Assembly: GCF_000143415.4 (NCBI RefSeq)
Contig: NW_003314304.1
Location: 761,102-825,101 of the forward strand
Reading direction: 5' to 3'
DNA: 64,000 nt
From: Selaginella moellendorffii
Taxonomy: Eukaryota > Streptophyta > Lycopodiopsida > Selaginellales > Selaginellaceae
In this document: positions 53,954 through 64,000 of the stretch, piece after piece
How the letters are laid out: the number at the start of each line of letters is the position of its first letter
Position numbering within the stretch: position 1 is the stretch's first letter
The notes under the pieces: generated by a model
The model's input: the letters and a program-made list of their open reading frames with translations, nothing else
Databases searched by the model: none
Told to the model about the DNA's origin: nothing
Position numbers and translations under genes: made by a program

Positions 53954-55013
53954 CGCCGGAACCAAATTCCTCTAGCTCCGGCGAAGAACAAGACGCCGAT
54001 GATGATGATAGCGACGGCGCTGTCGATGGCAACGATGCATCTTCACACCCATGACAAGCAGCAATCTAGCTCCGTCCTGCCGCGACCCTGCCTAGATCTA
54101 AGCTCGCCGCCGCCACTGGCGAGATCCCATGCCACGCCCAAAATCGCCACTCCTCCTTCGGCTCCTCTTCCTCATCCCTCCTCCAAATGGGAAAATAAAC
54201 ACCTAAAATGTGAGCGCGGGCATTTGGGTAGCGATTCTTTCCACCATAGCTGGCCTTGCGGTCGATCGATCGAGAGATTCTACCATTCTACTCCACTGTT
54301 CATCATCATCCCTGTGATACACAGTGACCGAGTCTGCCAAAACAGACAACGCAAATGGAGGGAGGGCAAAAAGAAGGAAGAGAGGAAAAAAGGTTTTTTT
54401 TTTCTTTGGCTTCCTCTTTTTTGGGTCGCTGGGAATTTCTCTGTTCTCGAATGGGTTGTGCTTGGATTCTCCAGTGGCGTGCTCAATCGATCGATCTACG
54501 AATCAATCCCTAGCTTCTCCTGGAAGGACTGGGTCTCATCGGATCAGAAGAGATGCACAGTCATCAATTTCTTGGATGGATCGAGAGAGGAGCGATCGGA
54601 GCTCCTTTTATTTCGGTGGGGGGACCTCCAATTTCTCGCCCTCGTCGCGATCGAGCGCGCAAGAAATTTCCCCTTCTCTCGAAGAGGGAGCGTTTAGAAA
54701 AATTAAATACAAGTACACTGTTCCGTACAAGCCCACAATCGCGATCCTCTTGCACGAGACAAAAAGTCAAGCGCTCGATTCCGACCACCGCCAGGAATAT
54801 CCACCGCGCACCATTTCAAATGCGAGAATATACCCCCTCCTTCCAGGCTCTGTTTTTATTCTTTGTAAAAACGCTTTATTGCTTCTTTCTTTCTTCCTCT
54901 TCGCGACGACAAAGCCATAGCCTGCTCTCTTCGAATGAAATCATCTAAGCATCGAAGTTACGTATCCTTATGTATGTAGCTAAGAATGAGAGTGAAAGCT
55001 CTTGGAGATCTTA
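53954..55013. other. upstream region of PRAF, 3' flank of AXS
   Basis: About 1.06 kb without a convincing gene. It holds purine-rich and poly-T stretches; an open frame on the plus strand (53783-54697) has low-complexity composition and no recognisable motifs. Probable promoter and 5' leader of PRAF. Confidence 0.5.
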
Positions 55014-56840
55014 CTAGGCGGTGGGGAGGGACTTGGACAATAGTTGCTGCATCGCTCGGGCATAAGTCTTGTGCTGGTAAGTCAGCGTCGATTCCAAGAG
55101 ATCGAACAGAGATGTCTTGGGTTCCCACTCTGGATCAAACACCAAAAAGAGAGAGAGAGATGTTTAGACACGATTGGTTGATAGAACAAAAGCTAGAACA
55201 CGATCGTAGCTCTTACCCAGTTGCTTCTTGATGATCGTCATGTCTGGAATGCGCTTGTCGCTGTCATCATATCCCTCCCCGTAAAACTCCTTCGAGCTCA
55301 CGTCGATTGTGGGCTCGTCCAGCTGCGGCCTGCCGCTAACTTTTGTGTACACCTGTGTGGCACCAATGAGAAGTATGAAGATAAGCCTGGGAAACTGAAA
55401 GAAAGTTATAAAAACAACACTTGCCTCGGTCATCATCAGAGCAAGTTCTCTAACTGTGACTTCATTGTCTGGGTTGCCGACGTTGAACACGTAACCATTT
55501 GCTCGTTGTGGATTTTCCTGTCATGGTTCCAAGTGATTAGACTACATCTGGATTTATTCCAACATCATAGAGGCTTACCACCATACGCATCACCGCGTCA
55601 ATGGCATCCTTGATGTAGACGAACGTCCGTTGTGATTGTCCACCATCGACGAGCTTTAGAGGCTCGCTCTTGAGCAAGTTCTGCACGGAAGTAATAAAGT
55701 AGCTCGTCACATAACATCAATAGCTAGACTCCACAGAAATGTGGTGGCTTGCATACCGTACTGAAGCAAGCCAAAACTCTTGGTACGCCTTCGCTTGGCC
55801 CATCGATCCCGGGAATAAAATCCATCCGTGGCCCAATCCAGTTGAAGGGACGTACGATTGTGAATTCAAGGCCGTTCTCTGCTCCCTCGGCTGGAAAGAT
55901 TATATAACACCACAACCACATGACTTAGTTTCTTTCAAACAGAAACTTTGCTTACCATAGATGACACGCTCGATCAGCTGCTTTGCACAAGCATACGACC
56001 ATCGCTGCTTCTCAATCGGGCCAAAAATGCAAGGAGACTCGTCCTCCTTAAGCACGTAGTAACTCGGGTCCTGTCGCCACGAACAGAATAAAAAAACACG
56101 ATAGAAGAAAAGGTAAAGTCAGACGAAGAGAAACTGGATAGAGATCACCAGGAAAAACAAAATACATGCCTTCCTCAAGGAACTGTCCTCGGGCAAAAAG
56201 CTTCCAATCGTTTTTCCATACACTTCGCACGTAGAAAAATGGATCAAGCGCTTGTTGTTGTCCGAGCAATATCTAACCTGTTCGTTCTCAGTCACTTAAG
56301 TTCCAAAAAGCAAAAAATAAGCTCTAAAAACAACTATCAAGCTCTAAAAAAGAACTAAAAACACTCTCGAAACGCTAAGAAAAACTACCGACTTACCACT
56401 GGCAATGCGTCAATAAAATTACTGTAGATCGTGTCGAGCGGCCGCGTGTTATAGTCTGCCGGTGTGCAAATTGCCGCTAGATTGATAGTCTGGCCACACA
56501 CACAAGGATCTCCCGTGAGGAAAAACTCGAAATCTCTAGCTACATTCCAATGGAAATCCCATCTATGGCGACTTACCAGGTCGGCGAGCTTGATAAGCCC
56601 CTCGAGCCGCGAATCGTGCTTGATATTGATCCTGTGGAACTCAATCCGGCTGCTCCAAGATTGCCCTGGCTCCAGCAAATGCTGGATTTTGTCGCTGTAG
56701 ACATCAATCGCCAGCACCGAATGCTGCGTCTCCCACATGAGCTTCTCGCACAGATGCGAGCCGATGAATCCCCCAGCTCCTATCATACAAATCTTGAGCG
56801 GCTCTATCACCTGTCCATCCAGATCTAGCCTCGCCGCCAT
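55014..56840 (-). CDS. AXS: UDP-D-apiose/UDP-D-xylose synthase
   Basis: Nine exons (complement 55014-55129, 55217-55352, 55425-55517, 55579-55680, 55757-55890, 55956-56070, 56170-56277, 56397-56489, 56577-56840) give 387 codons in phase, matching the usual length near 389. It is a cytosolic NAD-dependent short-chain dehydrogenase that decarboxylates UDP-glucuronate to UDP-apiose and UDP-xylose for cell-wall pectin. Motifs: Rossmann loop GAGGFIGSHL, catalytic YACAK, NWIGPRMDFIPG, FNVGNPDNEVTVREL and FYGEGYDDSDKRIPDM. Two introns (donors at 56169 and 55424) must use GC-AG sites (AAG|GCATGT and GAG|GCAAGT); reading these as GT introns breaks the protein. It lies head-to-tail with the MATE gene upstream (stop at 57099). 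Confidence 0.93.
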
Positions 56841-57098
56841 GGATGCCAGCCTGTTGCCACAGATCCGGGCAATGCCGCGCCCCCGCGCGCCCGCGCCCTC
56901 GCGTTCTTCCCACACTGAAAAAATGAAGCACCGAAAATTTCTTTTTCACCCTTCACGGGTGTTCTTTAAGGGACCTCTTAACGGACGGAAAATGCGGCAG
57001 GATATTCCGCCCGCACGAGGTACATTCTGTCGGACAATAATATTCACGGAATATCCCATGACGCGCTTTATACGTAGCCCATCCTCCAGGCAACACAC

Positions 57099-59641
57099 TC
57101 AGCCCCTCTCGAGCTTCTGGAAAATCAAACATTAGCTCCAAAGAAACTATGATAGCGACCAAAACCTCTCGTAGAAAACCTCTAGAAAAGCAAAGAAAAC
57201 ATACTTCTCGGCCGCTTGGACGTCGCTTGTCAGCGAGAAAGCTCTGCGACGAAGTCAATCGAATCAGTGCCACCGATGTCCGGCTCTGGAAGCAAAGCGT
57301 TAGATCAAAAACTCGACTGGAAGTTCTACCGGAAGAATTCATGAAAACCAAAGATTTGTTTAGAGCAGCAGTTTAGACATACCAGTTCGATCAAGAACAA
57401 CGTCCACCAGAAGCCGGGGAGCCCAAATCCAGCTCGGTAGAATGCCTGCACGATTGATGGAGACGTGAGAGTCGTGTGCTCCAAACGGAGTGATTTGGAA
57501 AGCTCACCAGGGTGACCATTATTCCGCCAGAGTAGCAGCAGACCATTGCGAAGCCTAGGAATTTGAGATCTCGTCCTGCCTGCCAGGACAACGAAAAGAA
57601 TTGTTTAGAGATGGTCAGCATCCCGTAGACAAAAACGAAAAAGCTACTACATACCAGTAAAGTGCCTTCCAGTGCAAGCATGGGTGGAGTCACGACCAGC
57701 GTGCACAGCACCGGCAGACTTATTCTACGCATCTGAAAAGATTTCCCAAGGTGTAAGAACTCTCATCAGTATCAACAGTGACACTCACTTTCTCAATTAT
57801 CACCACGTCCTTTGTGAAGACTTGCGGAACAAGCCACGGGATTGAGATCGCGGAAAACCCAGCAACAAGCCCCACTGTTGCACCAATAATGAGAAGGATT
57901 TGGAGAAGAACACGGGCCTGAGCATGAGATTAAACCGTGACGTTTTCTGTTCGAGAAACTAGGAAACGCGAGTACCTGATTCAAGTCGCGAGAGGATCCA
58001 TCAAGTAACGCAGGCATGAATGTCTGCGCTGTCTGAGCTAAAGGTTCTCCCCATACGTAGCACAAGTTCTGGATTCCTATCATCACCTGCAAGTTTCATG
58101 GTTTTACTTCCGTCTTAGTACTGTTTGGCCGGGCCTGGAATTATAAAAACAATTACCTGGTGCGCAGCAAGATTTAGGGGCCCCAACGTCGATGCAAGAT
58201 ATGTACACAGAGTATAAAACACGACCTGCAGAATGTTTCTTCAGCAACCAAGTCAAGACAGGAACGAGGAGGCAACCTCAAAAACGGTCGTTGTCAAAAC
58301 AGGAACGACTATTTTCAGGAGCTGCTTCAAATCTTTTCTTGACGGGAGGCAGACAAGAAATATGTTGTATCCTTTATGAACTAAAGACTTGAGCATCAAA
58401 ACCACTGCAACATACTGCCGAGGAAACATTTCATATGAGCGTGAAGAACTTGTAGGCAGCATGAGTTACCTGAGCAAAAGATGTTGCCCAAGCCGCGCCG
58501 GCGATTCCAAATCCTAGAGACGAGCACAGAAGAATGTCTCCGACGGCATTAATAGCACCGGCAATGGCTAGCACCTTCAAAGGGCTCCAAGAATCCTTCA
58601 TTCCAAGGCTGGAGAAACTCCGGTGCAAGTTATATGCTATTCACAGAATCCAACTTACATAGCACTTTGAGCAACCATTCCAACAAGCATTGCTGGCCAT
58701 GACAAAGCTCTAATCTGAAAAAATAAGAGGGCAAACTGAGAAACCTACGTAAAAGATCGTAGAACTACCTTTACCTTTACGTATGTCGCAGCAGGAGATA
58801 CCAGGAAAGAATTCTGTGACTTTAGGAAACCTGATTGATTTCAAAGCGAATGATTGAAGCTAAAGAATCGTCTTACCTTGGAGAAGTGGAGTCGCGTAGA
58901 ACTCCATCAAAACGAGCATGCCGATGCCGAGGCTCAACGATATCAAAAGCAGCCGAGACAAATGCTGCGCTGCTTCTTCCAGATCCTGATATAAAAACGA
59001 GCGAGTGACTTCAAAGTCTGGAAAGATGAAAAAATCTCTACACTCACATTGCGAGCCAGCGAAGTTGCAATAAGATTGGAGGTGGCCACCGATAAAAACA
59101 TGAACAAATACGAGACATGGTCGCAAAGAACTGTTGCTGGCCCTGTCTAGAAAATTCTACGTAAGGCAAAGAAGCAAGGAAGTGAAAAAGAAAAAGCTCA
59201 AAGCTTACCAAGCGCTGCTAGCTCGAGGGTGCTACAATTTCCAATCACCGCAGTGTCAATGAGGCTCATCAAAGGACTGAAAAGCCAGATCCCAAGCGCG
59301 GGTCCAGCAAAGGTCATGATCTTCCAAAACTGCCGTAGCAATTTTTTCCCCCAGACAAGACGAAGAACAACGCCGGAAGAACCATCCGCCGCTGCGCTGG
59401 ACTCGTAGAACTCCTCCTTGGAAATATACTCAAACTTCCCATCGCTGTTTCGAAATCTATAGCCACCGCGCTGGCTCGCCTGGCTCCTCCAATCCCTTCT
59501 GGGCCTACATTCGCGAATCGAAGCCTCGAGCGACGGAGCTGGAGCAGCAAAACTCCTGATTCTCACCAGTCCCCAAGTGGAATCTGTGCCTGTCCACGAT
59601 GGAAAACCCCCAACAGCGGCGCCGACATAGCCTATTGGCAT
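57099..59641 (-). CDS. plastid-type MATE transporter, EDS5/DTX45-47 group
   Basis: Fifteen exons (complement 57099-57116, 57205-57285, 57383-57445, 57508-57579, 57655-57732, 57789-57917, 57976-58086, 58157-58225, 58277-58414, 58470-58608, 58659-58714, 58775-58830, 58877-58985, 59048-59142, 59209-59641) give 549 codons in phase. An Arg-rich N-terminus of about 90 residues looks like a plastid transit peptide. The MATE core starts at about 100 with [20 protein letters not shown] and [19 protein letters not shown], then [20 protein letters not shown], typical of the EDS5 branch, followed by further helices to IALVKD-like and [10 protein letters not shown] segments. Members export salicylate or related metabolites from plastids in seed plants; the substrate here is unknown. 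The last coding exon is only six codons (KLERG-stop) and is the least certain. Confidence 0.9.
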
Positions 59642-59998
59642 TGGGATGACGTTTAGGGTTAGGCGAGTCGTGCGCTAGTGCTAAATTTTGCAAACCATCC
59701 ACAAATTCCACCATCCATCAATTCATCGATTTCGTTCTGGTCCTTTCCACTTGCGAGCAATGGCGATGACGAGCGATGACACCATGCATTTGAGCCTCAC
59801 GTTCTTCAGCTCCAAAGATTGCCCTTGCCCGTTCCTTCCATTCACAGTCAATCCCACCATGCCATTCTCGTTGGCGATCTTCTTCAGTTCACTGCTTGTT
59901 TGGAAATCAACCTTTTAGCTGAAAGTGTATCCAAGCATTCGAATATCCAGGAGTTAGTACAAGCCATAAGTTTAGGCTAATTTTTTTTGCTTGAGAGA

Positions 59999-60990
59999 GT
60001 AAGAAAAAAATAAAAAACAGTTACTGGTTTTGATTGTTTTTTTTTTACTGAATGAGCATTTTAATCACTGATGGATTAATTGAAGTAAAATTTCACAGCT
60101 GAAATACTGATCTTACTTATCACTAAAACTTAACAAACACAATTTTATCAAGTTTTTCATTAGCTCTAAACTTAAAAAGTATTATTTAAAAAAATTTAAA
60201 TAAATAACTTTTTTGAAATATTATATTTTTGTAATTACATAAATAGAAAAATGATATATAAAAATATTTCTATTATTCATAGACTATAAAAAAAATGGAC
60301 ATTTGATATTAAGTAGATCAAGTGCATACATAAATATAAACTAAATGATGGATTAAACATAGTGATTATTAAATAAATATATTTTTTTTTATGAGAATAA
60401 AATTCTTAATTTTTCTAACAAGATAATATTTTATAGTATATTTTTCTTACCGTGAATTTGAAATGAATTTTTTTTCATTTAAATATATTCCATAAAAAAA
60501 ATTATCTAAAATAAAACTACCAACTAAAACTAAAATTTATATTTAGGTAGTTAATTTTGTTACTTATGAATATTCATTATATAAACCAAGATGCTTTGCC
60601 AGGGATAGATTCCCTGCTCGGTCAGGCATAGCACTGGATTACAGTTGCCAAACACACGGCGTCCCACTTTGGCATTCGATCTCTCGCAAAGTTGCATTTC
60701 GAAAAGGACCGGACGGCTTGATGACCATGAAAAATACTAAAAAAAGGAAGTTTCGAGAGATTAAATGATTACACTCGATGCGTTAAAAGGAAATGGCAAT
60801 TTGATAAAAAAGAGCATATTCCTTTTTTTTTAGCCCTTGGGCGGGAAAGCAGCGGAGCGCGATGGCGGAGAAAGAGAAGGCAATGAATAACAAGGTGGGT
60901 AAGAGGAGAACGCCAAAGCAGAATCCATGCCGCCTCACGTTCGTCAAAGAGAAGCGGCTCGATCACAACCTCAAGCGCTGGACTAAATAA
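59999..60990 (+). repeat. AT-rich tandem duplication, copy 1
   Basis: Aligned with 60991-62035 along nearly its whole length (offset about 1048 bp), including ATTAGCTCTAAACTTAAAAAG, AAATGGACATTTGATATTAA and the GC-richer 3' end with the small basic ORF. Divergence is modest, mostly single substitutions. Confidence 0.85.
60862..60990 (+). pseudogene. 5' exon copy of small basic-acidic protein gene
   Basis: A 42-residue frame (MAEKEKAMNNKVGKRRTPKQ, then RLTFVKEKRLDHNLKRWTK) that ends in TAA exactly where the duplicated sequence stops, so the downstream exons present in copy 2 are missing. It retains the Trp that is a stop codon in copy 2. Confidence 0.5.
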
Positions 60991-62035
60991 GAAGAAAATA
61001 AAAAATAGCTATTGGTTTTGCTTGCTTTTTTGGTTGTTGAATGAGCATTTTGATCATTGATGGATTGATTGGAGTGAAATTTCACGGCTGAAATACTACT
61101 GAATTCAATTTGATACAAATGCATAATCCTACAAATAAGTTTCTTTATATAATTTTCACCCTTACTTATCACTAAAACTTAACAAACATAATTTTATTAA
61201 GTTTTTCATTAGCTCTAAACTTAAAAAGTATCATTATTTAAAAAAATTTAAATAAGTAACTTTTTTGAAATATTATATTTTTGTAATTACATAAATAGAA
61301 AAATGATATATAAAAATATTTCTATTATTCATAGACTATAAAAAAAATGGACATTTGATATTAAGTAGATCAAGTGCATACATAAATATAAACTAAATGA
61401 TGGATTAACCATAGTGATTATTAAATAAATATATTTTATTTTTTATGAGAATAAAATTCTTAATTTTTCTAACAAGATAATATTTTATAGTATATTTTTC
61501 TTACCGTGACTTTGAAATGAATTTTTTTTCATTTAAATATATTCCATAAAAATAAATTATCTAAACTAAAACTACCAACTAAAACTAAAATTTATATTTA
61601 GGTAATTAATTTTGTTACTTATGAATATTGACTATATAAACCAAGATGCTTTACCAAGGATAGATTCCATGCTCAGTCGGGCATAGCACTGGATTATAGT
61701 TGCTAAGCACACGGCATCCCACTTCGGCATTCGATCTCTCGCAAAATTGCCTCTCGAAAAAGACCGAACAGCTTGGTGATCATGAAAAAATACTAAAAAA
61801 AGGAAGTTTCGAGAGATTAAATGATTACACTAAAAGGAAATAGCAATTTGAAAAAAAAGAGCATATTCCTTTTTTTTTAGCCCTTGGGCAGGAAAGCAGC
61901 AGAGCGCGATGGCGGAGAAAGAGAAGGCGATGAACAACAAGGCGGGCAAAAGGAGAACGCCAAAGCAGGATCCACGCCGCCTCACGTTCGTCAAAAAGAA
62001 GCGGCTCGATCACAACCTCAAGCGCTAGACTGAGG
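60991..62035 (+). repeat. AT-rich tandem duplication, copy 2
   Basis: Second copy of the unit at 59999-60990. It carries about 60 bp not present in copy 1 near 61100-61160 and leads into the complete small gene model at 61909. Confidence 0.85.
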
Positions 62036-62343
62036 TGCAAGAATCTCTTTCTTTGCTTTGAATAATTCTTTCCTTGGACAAAACAAATCTTCTCCTCCTC
62101 CTCCTCCTCCTCCTCCTCAGGAGCACGACGATCCAGTGCCAGAGCCAGAGGCGGAGATGGAGATGGAGCCAGAGCCAGAGGCGGAGAATCCCATTGCCAC
62201 AATGTATGTGTGGCCATGTATCATCCTATAAATGTCTGGATCCTCGTCTGGATCTCAATCGTTCTAAATTAATCAATCTTTCTGTTCTTGGTTCTAGGGT
62301 CTGTCTCGATCTGGATCGTTTCACGATGCAACTATTTTTCTAG
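61909..62343 (+). pseudogene. small basic-acidic protein gene with in-frame stop
   Basis: Three exons with good splice signals (61909-62034, 62121-62203, 62298-62343) join to 85 codons in phase. The first exon is basic (AGKRRTPKQDPRRLTFVKKK), the second is an acidic Pro-Glu tract (DDPVPEPEAEMEMEPEPEAE) and the third ends MVCLDLDRFTMQLFF. A TAG at 62026-62028 interrupts exon 1 exactly where copy 1 has TGG (Trp), so this copy would give only 39 residues. I do not recognise the family. The acceptor of exon 2 is preceded by a (CTC)n pyrimidine tract. Confidence 0.5.
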
Positions 62344-62524
62344 AGTTTTGGCCATGGCGGAGCTTGCAATTGAAAGAATTTAAGCGGTGCAAATCTCTAT
62401 GGCTCCTTCGAAATTGAGATCTCAACATAGAGCATGAATATGGATCTACTGGTAGCAAGCTGCAAAACAGGATCCTCCACCAGTGTATCCCGGAAGAAAA
62501 GAATGCCAACTTGTCATTTGAGCG

Positions 62525-63271
62525 TCGATCGGACCTTTTTTCACGCGCTCAATCCTCTGATCCGTCTCGTCCATAGTTTTCTTCCCAGCATCCATGAGTT
62601 GCTGGTTTGACATTGCTACAAAAACGAAGACCAAAGAGCTTAGAGAATCAAGCGAGACAAGTCGCGACTTACTGGACACCATCTTTAAGTTTGGATCCGT
62701 GAGGTCAGTGCGAGCACATTCGCCACCTTCCCTCAACTGCGACCTTTTGTTCCCCAGCGAGCTCGTGTACCTGGGCGAAACCAAGGAAAAAGAGAAGAAC
62801 TTGTGAGACACCGGCATGGCGAAGGAATGCATACACAAGAACTCACGTTTTGCGCAGGGCCACATACGAGTTGAGCTCCTTGATCTGCAAGAGACACCAT
62901 CGTAGCGCTCGCAAAATCTCCTGGCCTGGAACTTACCAGTGACTGCTCCTTTTCATTCAGCTGCTTCGTCAAATCCGGTGGATTCATCGACTCCTCCTCC
63001 TTGATCTCCCTAAACTCCTTCATGAGCCTACATTGACCCTTTAGCGTCTCTAGCTAGCACAGCCAGGAGGCAGCGAGACCGACCTCTTGCACTCGCGCAG
63101 CCCCTCCAGATCCTTGCTCTGCCGGCCAGGCTCCTTGATCTTGTCCATCTTGGATCAGTGAGAATTTCTAGAGAATTTCTATAGCGAAGCGAGCATGGCG
63201 ACTGACGAGAGAGCCCGGAAGAGATCCTTGTGGCCATCTAGATCTGCGATCGTCGGGCTGAGCTCGGCCAT
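62525..63271 (-). pseudogene. 3'-truncated novel plant SNARE (NPSN) gene
   Basis: The exons start at the ATG at 63271 (MAELSPTIADLDGHKDLFRA), then MDKIKEPGRQSKDLEGLREC, LMKEFREIKEEESMNPPDLT, IKELNSYVALRKT, YTSSLGNKRSQLREGGE and MSNQQLMDAGKKTMDETDQR-IERVKK. This follows the NPSN order as far as the start of the SNARE motif. After that no match is found: the remaining SNARE helix and the C-terminal membrane anchor are absent, and a short unrelated stretch (LATSR...) follows. The exon 1/2 junction also lacks an in-phase GT donor. NPSN proteins are Qb-SNAREs of the plasma membrane and cell plate; this copy could not anchor in a membrane. Confidence 0.7.
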
Positions 63272-64000
63272 CGTCTCGCGCCTACAGCCCTCCCGCCCAA
63301 ACCCCCGCTAAAACCCTAAATTCCAACAAATATTCCTTCTTGGCCGCCATTCGCGCTTCGATAGCCCTAAATTCTAGGAATATGCTCAGGGTTCTCTAAT
63401 ATGCAGCACTTTGGAAAGGGCCTGGTTCCCTCCAACACCTTGACGAAAGTGTGGACGTCGCCCCACAAGCCCAGCCCACATTGCATGACCAGAATCCACA
63501 GGCAAACGCTCAAATCCACCGCCCAGCCCAGCCTCGACAGGGATTTGGAGCCTCCCTGCCACAAGAGACGAAGAGCGGCTTGATCCCATGAATTTGTTGC
63601 GGACATGGGAGAATGAAAAGTGATGAGAGACTATCTTCTTCACTTACCGTGTTCCATCCAAACGCATCTAGGACGAAAGACTCACGTGGTCCCCGTATCT
63701 TGGTGTCCATACCTCCTCTGAAGGTATAAACACTTGGGAGAGGGTCTCGTGACTCGGTGGGAGCAGGGCCTCTCGAGTCTTCTCTTTAGAAGTTTCTACA
63801 TGACTTAAATGGAGCTCGAGGGGATGGAGCTTTGATAGGACTTTCACTGACCTTTCAGCGAGAATCAAGGGATAAACTCTTTAAGGTTTCTCGTTTGACC
63901 ATGACTTTGGCATTTTTTTATAAGGGCCTTCGTCTGAGCGGGAAGATCTTCCTCTGGCAGCTTCGTCCAGGTCGAGCAAGTTCTACCTTGCTCATCGCCG
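63272..64000. other. unassigned tail with minus-strand open stretches
   Basis: On the minus strand, short open stretches (LAERSVKVLSKLHPLELHLS near 63850; LDAFGWNTVSE near 63650; a frame ending PFPKCCILENPEHIPRI near 63370) read like possible exons, but no family is recognised and no continuous model can be built. They may belong to a gene that extends beyond the window or to an old repeat. Confidence 0.25.

Noticed and set aside
53783-54697. Plus-strand 304-codon open frame upstream of PRAF
   Set aside because: Lys/Glu and Ser/Phe low-complexity composition from purine-rich and poly-T tracts, no motifs, and it is antisense to PRAF exon 1.
59760-59918. Small plus-strand ORF divergent from the MATE gene (about 52 codons)
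   Set aside because: No recognisable motif or signal peptide; likely chance in the MATE upstream region.

Overview
This is eukaryotic plant nuclear DNA, most likely from the lycophyte Selaginella moellendorffii. The evidence is compact genes with many 45-75 nt introns, intron-poor PLS-class PPR genes packed between housekeeping genes, a single-DUF26 receptor kinase, and plant-only families (PRAF, AXS, NPSN, EDS5-like MATE, ERD7-like). The species is inferred from gene style; no search was run. Exon junctions were placed by hand on GT/AG (twice GC/AG) sites, and every multi-exon model called intact closes to a whole number of codons.

Layout. 1-13.8 kb is gene-dense: a small winged-helix-like protein, a cysteine-rich receptor kinase, an ER-stress-type membrane bZIP divergent from an S-repeat PPR gene, a small secreted Asn-rich peptide, a glycine-rich membrane protein, an ERD7-like senescence-domain gene, GPN3 and a PPR gene. 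13.8-24.9 kb holds a class-B acid phosphatase with a decayed tandem copy, a broken Crinkler-like NTPase/nuclease gene, another PPR gene, a myristoylated hypothetical protein, a three-finger RanBP2-type zinc-finger gene and an intact glycine-rich membrane protein gene (called GRM here). 24.87-29.41 kb is an inverted copy of 8.78-13.79 kb in which all three genes are broken.

29.4-49.4 kb is a gene graveyard: a U1 snRNA-like sequence, a DDHD phospholipase (SGR2-like) pseudogene, displaced fragments of the PRAF gene, then about 8 kb of very AT-rich repeats that are degenerate copies of GRM. It also contains a 220 bp assembly gap and one LTR with a tRNA-Met primer-binding site but no visible polyprotein.

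49.65-59.64 kb returns to gene-dense sequence, all on the minus strand: PRAF (PH-RCC1-FYVE-BRX), UDP-apiose/xylose synthase and a plastid-type MATE transporter. 60-62 kb is an AT-rich tandem duplication carrying a small basic-acidic protein gene, followed by a 3'-truncated NPSN SNARE gene and an unassigned tail.

The most unusual signal is the GRM family. One GC-rich intact copy sits at 23.25 kb and a related protein at 8.0 kb. At 34-42 kb there is an array whose promoter, body and 3' flank can all be aligned by eye to the intact gene but which has drifted strongly to A+T, as expected from transition-driven decay of methylated repeats.
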